From: Janthinobacterium sp. 17J80-10
Lineage (GTDB): Bacteria; Pseudomonadota; Gammaproteobacteria; Burkholderiales; Burkholderiaceae_D
Assembly: GCF_004114795.1 (NCBI RefSeq)
Contig: NZ_CP035311.1
Span: 1,240,001 to 1,304,000, forward strand
Length of the DNA stretch: 64,000 nt
Direction: 5' to 3'
Shown here in pieces: positions 60,719 to 64,000 of this stretch (the first letter of the stretch is position 1; each line of letters starts with the position of its first letter). The notes below the pieces were generated by a model that ran no database searches, was not told the origin of the DNA, and saw only the letters and a program-made list of their open reading frames with translations. Both the position numbers and the translations under genes were made by a program.

Positions 60719-62530
60719 CTAGATTAATGGGGTCGGCACTATTTCCTCGAAGGTGTTGATCGCTGTTGAAGAATTAATGTTGCTCACAACAGCTTCTGCT
60801 CCCATCTTGTAAGCGACCAACAGATCACTTATCGAGTGCAGTCTGTCATTTTTCGTTTGAATTGCAGCCTTTGAAATCGCAACATAGCTAACTGCGAGGT
60901 AATCGAGCAAATGTGTTATTAGTTGAGGGCGAATGTTTGCAAAATGCCCTGTATGGGTGATCTTGTTTCTTAGGAAGTAAATCCGGCGCAATTGTCTTGC
61001 TACGTCAGTTTCCGAGCGTTTAACCCTGTCTGCTAAGGATTTGTTGTCTTTCATGTCCATAAAAGTAGAATAAAATCTGAATTTCAAGTGCTCTTTTGGA
61101 CCTAAGCTGTTGAAAAGCTCAATGCTTGCATCTTTGTTTTTTAATACTTCAAAGACAATCGAACTCGTAGATTCTTCATTAAATACCGCATCACCTTTAG
61201 TGATACTTAGAGCTAAGGGGGTGATGGGTATTTGGTGCCGAACTAAAGCATCCCTCAGATACTCGATGCGCCGTTGCAGACCTGTCAGCGCATATATTTG
61301 TGGAACGTATTCCACGATATTGAGCAAAATGCTATTTTCTCCATCGGAGAAAAGTGACTCGAGTGCTATCCAGAGGTTGAGTAGTTTTTGTTCTAGTGAA
61401 ACGGACTCTCGAGCTAGGCGAAGGTATCGCAATGATCTGCCGATATGCTCTTTGCCTTCAATATTTAGTTTCGCCAATGCATGCCGGATGGTGTTGTCCG
61501 ATTTTGTAAAAAATGTGCCGCTTTCTGACGTGAGAAACCCAATTAGCAGACTAATATTCAATGATTCACCATGAGTAAACTGTTGGTTCCGAGATATAGC
61601 CATGCAGTGTGGATGAAATGCGATTTGAGGGTTTAACTCTAATGCCGTTACTGCGTCTATTAACTGGTCAAGCTTGTCTTTTGTCCTCCAAGAGGCGCTT
61701 ACAAAATCTGTGCTCGTAATAGTCAGTCTTGCTATCGCATTTGGATTCAATTCGGCCCAAGATTTTTTTAGTTTATTATCTTGAATGTCGTCGGGAATGG
61801 TCGAGAAGAATTTGCAGTTATCTTCATCATTAATTGCGAGCAAGCTGCTTGGTTTGTTTGATCGAATGGCAAAATAGACTTCAAAGCTTGTGGTATGGCT
61901 TCTTAGCTTTTCTGTAATAAACTCGAATTGTTCTTTAAAATTCCTGCCGGAATAATTGGTTTCTCTTGTGAATTGTTCTGCGCGGTTGAAGAGATATGTT
62001 GGTGAATAGCCTTTGTTTAATAGATGAGTCACATAAAGACCGGTCAATGCATAGATGCTTGTTGTTAATCGATCTTTTTGTGCAAGTTCTACGTTTGAAA
62101 ATAAAACCTTATTTAAATCTGCCAATAGCTCTTTTTCATAGTCTTCTTCTCGAGCTAATACGCCCCTGCAGATGACGCTAAGGCGATTTAATTGCCCTGA
62201 ACTAAAATCTCCCCCTCGAATTTTTTTGAAGATCTGTTGTCGTGAACCCTCCATTTTGGCGAAGAGAAATTCCGCAACTGGATCGTTCGATAGGCAGCTG
62301 TCAATCTCGTCTAACGATGAAAGTATGTAGCCTCCGTTTTTGTCGTTGGATCGATATTCGCTTATGTAAGTTAACGCTTCAAGGGAACTGCTAAATATAT
62401 TCATCAGTCTAGATTGGTAGAAATGCGGTGTTCGCATGCTTAGTTTTTCCGTAAATGTCTCAACGAAGAAACGGGCACGAAAATCGTTAATTGGGAGTCT
62501 TTCCCATTTATCGTCTGCGAGGTATTTCAT
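60719..62530 (-). CDS. Large protein with C-terminal ApeA-like HEPN domain, putative defence RNase
   Basis: 603 residues, soluble. The N-terminal 380 residues (opening LADDKWERLPINDFRARFFVETFTEKLS) match no family I recognise. Residues 400-590 resemble the ApeA-like HEPN domain: LLNLWIALESLFSDGENSILLNIVEYVPQIYALTGLQRRIEYLRDALVRH and the catalytic-type motif RRIYFLRNKITHTGHF, giving R-x4-H (Arg521, His526) typical of HEPN RNases. It converges on hamB with a 100-base gap and shares its low GC content. The fold suggests an RNA-cleaving effector of phage defence or an abortive response; which partner senses infection is unknown. Confidence 0.75.
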   Translation of the reverse strand: MKYLADDKWERLPINDFRARFFVETFTEKLSMRTPHFYQSRLMNIFSSSLEALTYISEYRSNDKNGGYILSSLDEIDSCLSNDPVAEFLFAKMEGSRQQIFKKIRGGDFSSGQLNRLSVICRGVLAREEDYEKELLADLNKVLFSNVELAQKDRLTTSIYALTGLYVTHLLNKGYSPTYLFNRAEQFTRETNYSGRNFKEQFEFITEKLRSHTTSFEVYFAIRSNKPSSLLAINDEDNCKFFSTIPDDIQDNKLKKSWAELNPNAIARLTITSTDFVSASWRTKDKLDQLIDAVTALELNPQIAFHPHCMAISRNQQFTHGESLNISLLIGFLTSESGTFFTKSDNTIRHALAKLNIEGKEHIGRSLRYLRLARESVSLEQKLLNLWIALESLFSDGENSILLNIVEYVPQIYALTGLQRRIEYLRDALVRHQIPITPLALSITKGDAVFNEESTSSIVFEVLKNKDASIELFNSLGPKEHLKFRFYSTFMDMKDNKSLADRVKRSETDVARQLRRIYFLRNKITHTGHFANIRPQLITHLLDYLAVSYVAISKAAIQTKNDRLHSISDLLVAYKMGAEAVVSNINSSTAINTFEEIVPTPLI

Positions 62531-62730
62531 GTTATCTATCTAACTTCCTGGATGAGTGGCGAGCGCATAATTCTATTTTCTCGCCAAGTTATCAAATGGG
62601 TGCTTAAACTGGTAAGAATGGAGATTGTCGATGTATAAAATTGATTAAAAGTAATTTTACTTACTTTCGGTAGTGATGCTCGTATATTTTTATTTGTTCG
62701 GTTCAGCCATGTCACAGAATCTATAGAAAT

Positions 62731-62762
62731 AAAAATGGGCACCATAAATGTGCCCGTTTTTA
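62731..62762. terminator. Terminator at the right edge of the defence island
   Basis: Stem AAAAATGGGCAC (62731-62742) pairs with GTGCCCGTTTTT (62750-62761) with one G-T wobble and a 7-base loop, T tract rightward and A tract leftward, so it can terminate transcription in both directions. It lies between the HEPN gene start and the glnS stop, roughly where base composition returns to the GC-rich host pattern. Confidence 0.88.
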
Positions 62763-62818
62763 TTATTACTTGGCTCCTAATTCAGACTCGAATTAGGGCC
62801 TGGAAGATTGGAGATCTA

Positions 62819-64000
62819 TCACTTCCCCCAACTATCCTTCAAAGTAACCACCCGATTAAACACCGGCTTCCCCGCCTTCGAATCCACCCGATCCGCCACA
62901 AAGTACCCATGCCGCTCGAACTGGAACTTCTCGTCCGGCATTGCATGCTTCATGCCCTGTTCCAGGTAAGCCGTAATCACTTCCTTCGAATGCGGATTGA
63001 GCGCCTGCTTGAAATCCTTGCCGCCCGAATCCGGCATCGCATCCGCAAACAACCGGTCATACATGCGCACTTCCGCTTCCAGCGCATGGCTGCTGCTGAC
63101 CCAGTGAATATTGCCCTTGACCTTGTAATTGGCGCTGCCTTCCGTGCCTGATTTACTGTCCGGGAAGTAGCTGCAATGCACGGCAATCACGCGGCCAGAT
63201 TCATCCTTGTCGCAGCCGGTGCATTCCACCACGTAGCCGTAACGCAGGCGCACCTTGTTGCCGGGGAAGAGGCGGAAGTAACCCTTGCTCGGCACTTCCA
63301 TGAAGTCTTCTTCCTCGATCCACAATTCCTTGGTGATAGGGAAGGTGCGGTGGCCGCGCTCAGGAAAGTGCGGGTGTACGGGCGCCGTGCATTCCACCGT
63401 GAGGTCGTCAGGGAAGTTGTCGATGATGAGTTTTAACGGACGCAGCACGGCCACGCCGCGCGGGGCCTTGGCGTCGAGGTCGTCGCGTAGCGCCCCTTCC
63501 AGCGTGCCCATGTCGATCCAGCTATCCGCCTTGGAGACGCCGATGCGCTCGCAAAACAGCTGGATCGATTCCGGCGTATAGCCGCGACGGCGCAAGCCGA
63601 CGATGGTGGGCATGCGCGGGTCGTCCCAGCCATCGACGATGTTTTCCTGGACCATCTGCAAGAGCTTGCGCTTGCTGGTGACGGCATAGGTGAGGTTCAG
63701 GCGCGCGAATTCGGTTTGTTGCGGCAGGGGCTTCTTGAAGAAGCCGCCTTCGGCCAGACGCTCCAGCACCCAGTCGTAGAACGGCCGGTGGTCCTGGAAC
63801 TCCAGCGTGCAGAACGAGTGCGAGACATTTTCGATGGCGTCCTCGATCGGGTGCGCATAGTCGTACATCGGGTAGATGCACCAGGCGTCGCCTGTCCTGT
63901 GGTGGTGCGCATGGCGGATGCGGTAGATGGCCGGGTCGCGCAGGTTCATGTTGGGCGAGGCCATGTCGATCTTGGCGCGCACGATGTGTTCGCCATCCTT
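62819..64000 (-). CDS. glnS: Glutaminyl-tRNA synthetase, 3' part
   Basis: Runs off the right edge; the last 393 or so codons are visible. Family features: KDGEHIVRAKIDMASPNMNLRDPAIYRIRHAHHHRTGDAWCIYPMYDYAHPIEDAIE near the edge, the KMSKS-like loop VTSKRKLLQM, the VDGWDDPRMPTIVGLRRRGYTPESI segment, and the anticodon-binding beta-barrels (PVHPHFPERGHRTFPITKELWIEEEDF, LRYGYVVECTGCDKDESGRVIAVHCSYFPDSKSG). It attaches glutamine to tRNA-Gln. The stop is a TGA at 62819-62821, about 57 bases from the island terminator, so insertion of the island did not disrupt it. Confidence 0.97.
   Translation of the reverse strand, partial: KDGEHIVRAKIDMASPNMNLRDPAIYRIRHAHHHRTGDAWCIYPMYDYAHPIEDAIENVSHSFCTLEFQDHRPFYDWVLERLAEGGFFKKPLPQQTEFARLNLTYAVTSKRKLLQMVQENIVDGWDDPRMPTIVGLRRRGYTPESIQLFCERIGVSKADSWIDMGTLEGALRDDLDAKAPRGVAVLRPLKLIIDNFPDDLTVECTAPVHPHFPERGHRTFPITKELWIEEEDFMEVPSKGYFRLFPGNKVRLRYGYVVECTGCDKDESGRVIAVHCSYFPDSKSGTEGSANYKVKGNIHWVSSSHALEAEVRMYDRLFADAMPDSGGKDFKQALNPHSKEVITAYLEQGMKHAMPDEKFQFERHGYFVADRVDSKAGKPVFNRVVTLKDSWGK

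Noticed and set aside
62536-62745. 69-codon minus-strand frame upstream of the HEPN gene
   Set aside because: AT-rich intergenic sequence ending in the terminator; no ribosome-binding site and no family.

Overview
The window is GC-rich, densely packed bacterial DNA from a betaproteobacterium, most likely of the Oxalobacteraceae/Burkholderiales. The pointers are a PEP-CTERM exosortase substrate, a close homologue of the Paucimonas lemoignei PHB depolymerase PhaZ7, PA2778/PA2779-family genes, a DUF3297 protein and a tandem glycine riboswitch ahead of gcvTHP. Taxonomy is inferred from gene content only. No rRNA, tRNA, CRISPR array, integrase or insertion sequence was recognised.

Layout. 1-3.3 kb: the 3' part of a large protein resembling polysaccharide lyases, then the PA2779/PA2778 pair (small membrane protein plus C39-like peptidase lipoprotein with TPRs). 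3.6-6.9 kb: a translationally coupled adenylation ligase, MBOAT acyltransferase and carrier protein cassette, Dlt-like but without a DltD. 7-15 kb: a PEP-CTERM protein behind a sigma-54-type promoter, a FrnE-like oxidoreductase, phosphatidylserine decarboxylase, a diiron beta-lactamase-fold protein, cytochrome c, an MFS pump, and a MarR regulator coupled to an internally deleted P-loop kinase next to a 34-bp palindrome. 15-25 kb: nucleosidase, astacin-like protease with FG-GAP/VCBS-type repeats, OsmC, class II UvrA, a MORN-repeat/C13 peptidase fusion, and transporters. 25.6-27.7 kb: a sigma factor, anti-sigma factor and fasciclin module arranged like mycobacterial SigK/RskA/MPT70. 29-43 kb: RlhA, hydrolase, PilZ protein, PhaZ7 with a HEAT-like partner, BrkB-type membrane protein, sugar dehydrogenase, DnaJ-like protein, diguanylate cyclase and SlyD-like isomerase.

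43-51.6 kb is a glycine/glyoxylate block. A tandem glycine riboswitch precedes gcvT-gcvH-gcvP, followed by a class V aminotransferase (probably glyoxylate-using) and, convergently, malate synthase G. Together they could break down glycine to C1 units and route glyoxylate either to glycine or to malate.

53.6-62.8 kb is accessory DNA. It starts with a scar: a homocysteine methyltransferase tail abutting an AraC-family C-terminal scrap whose near-copy lies 3 kb away in a truncated GlxA/AraC pseudogene. Between the copies are a metalloprotease lipoprotein and a secreted cytochrome. Then comes a clearly AT-richer defence island: a DUF3223 gene, a Hachiman-like pair (DUF1837 nuclease HamA plus Ski2-like helicase HamB) and a divergent 603-residue protein ending in an ApeA-like HEPN RNase domain. 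It stops at a terminator beside glnS, which runs off the right edge.
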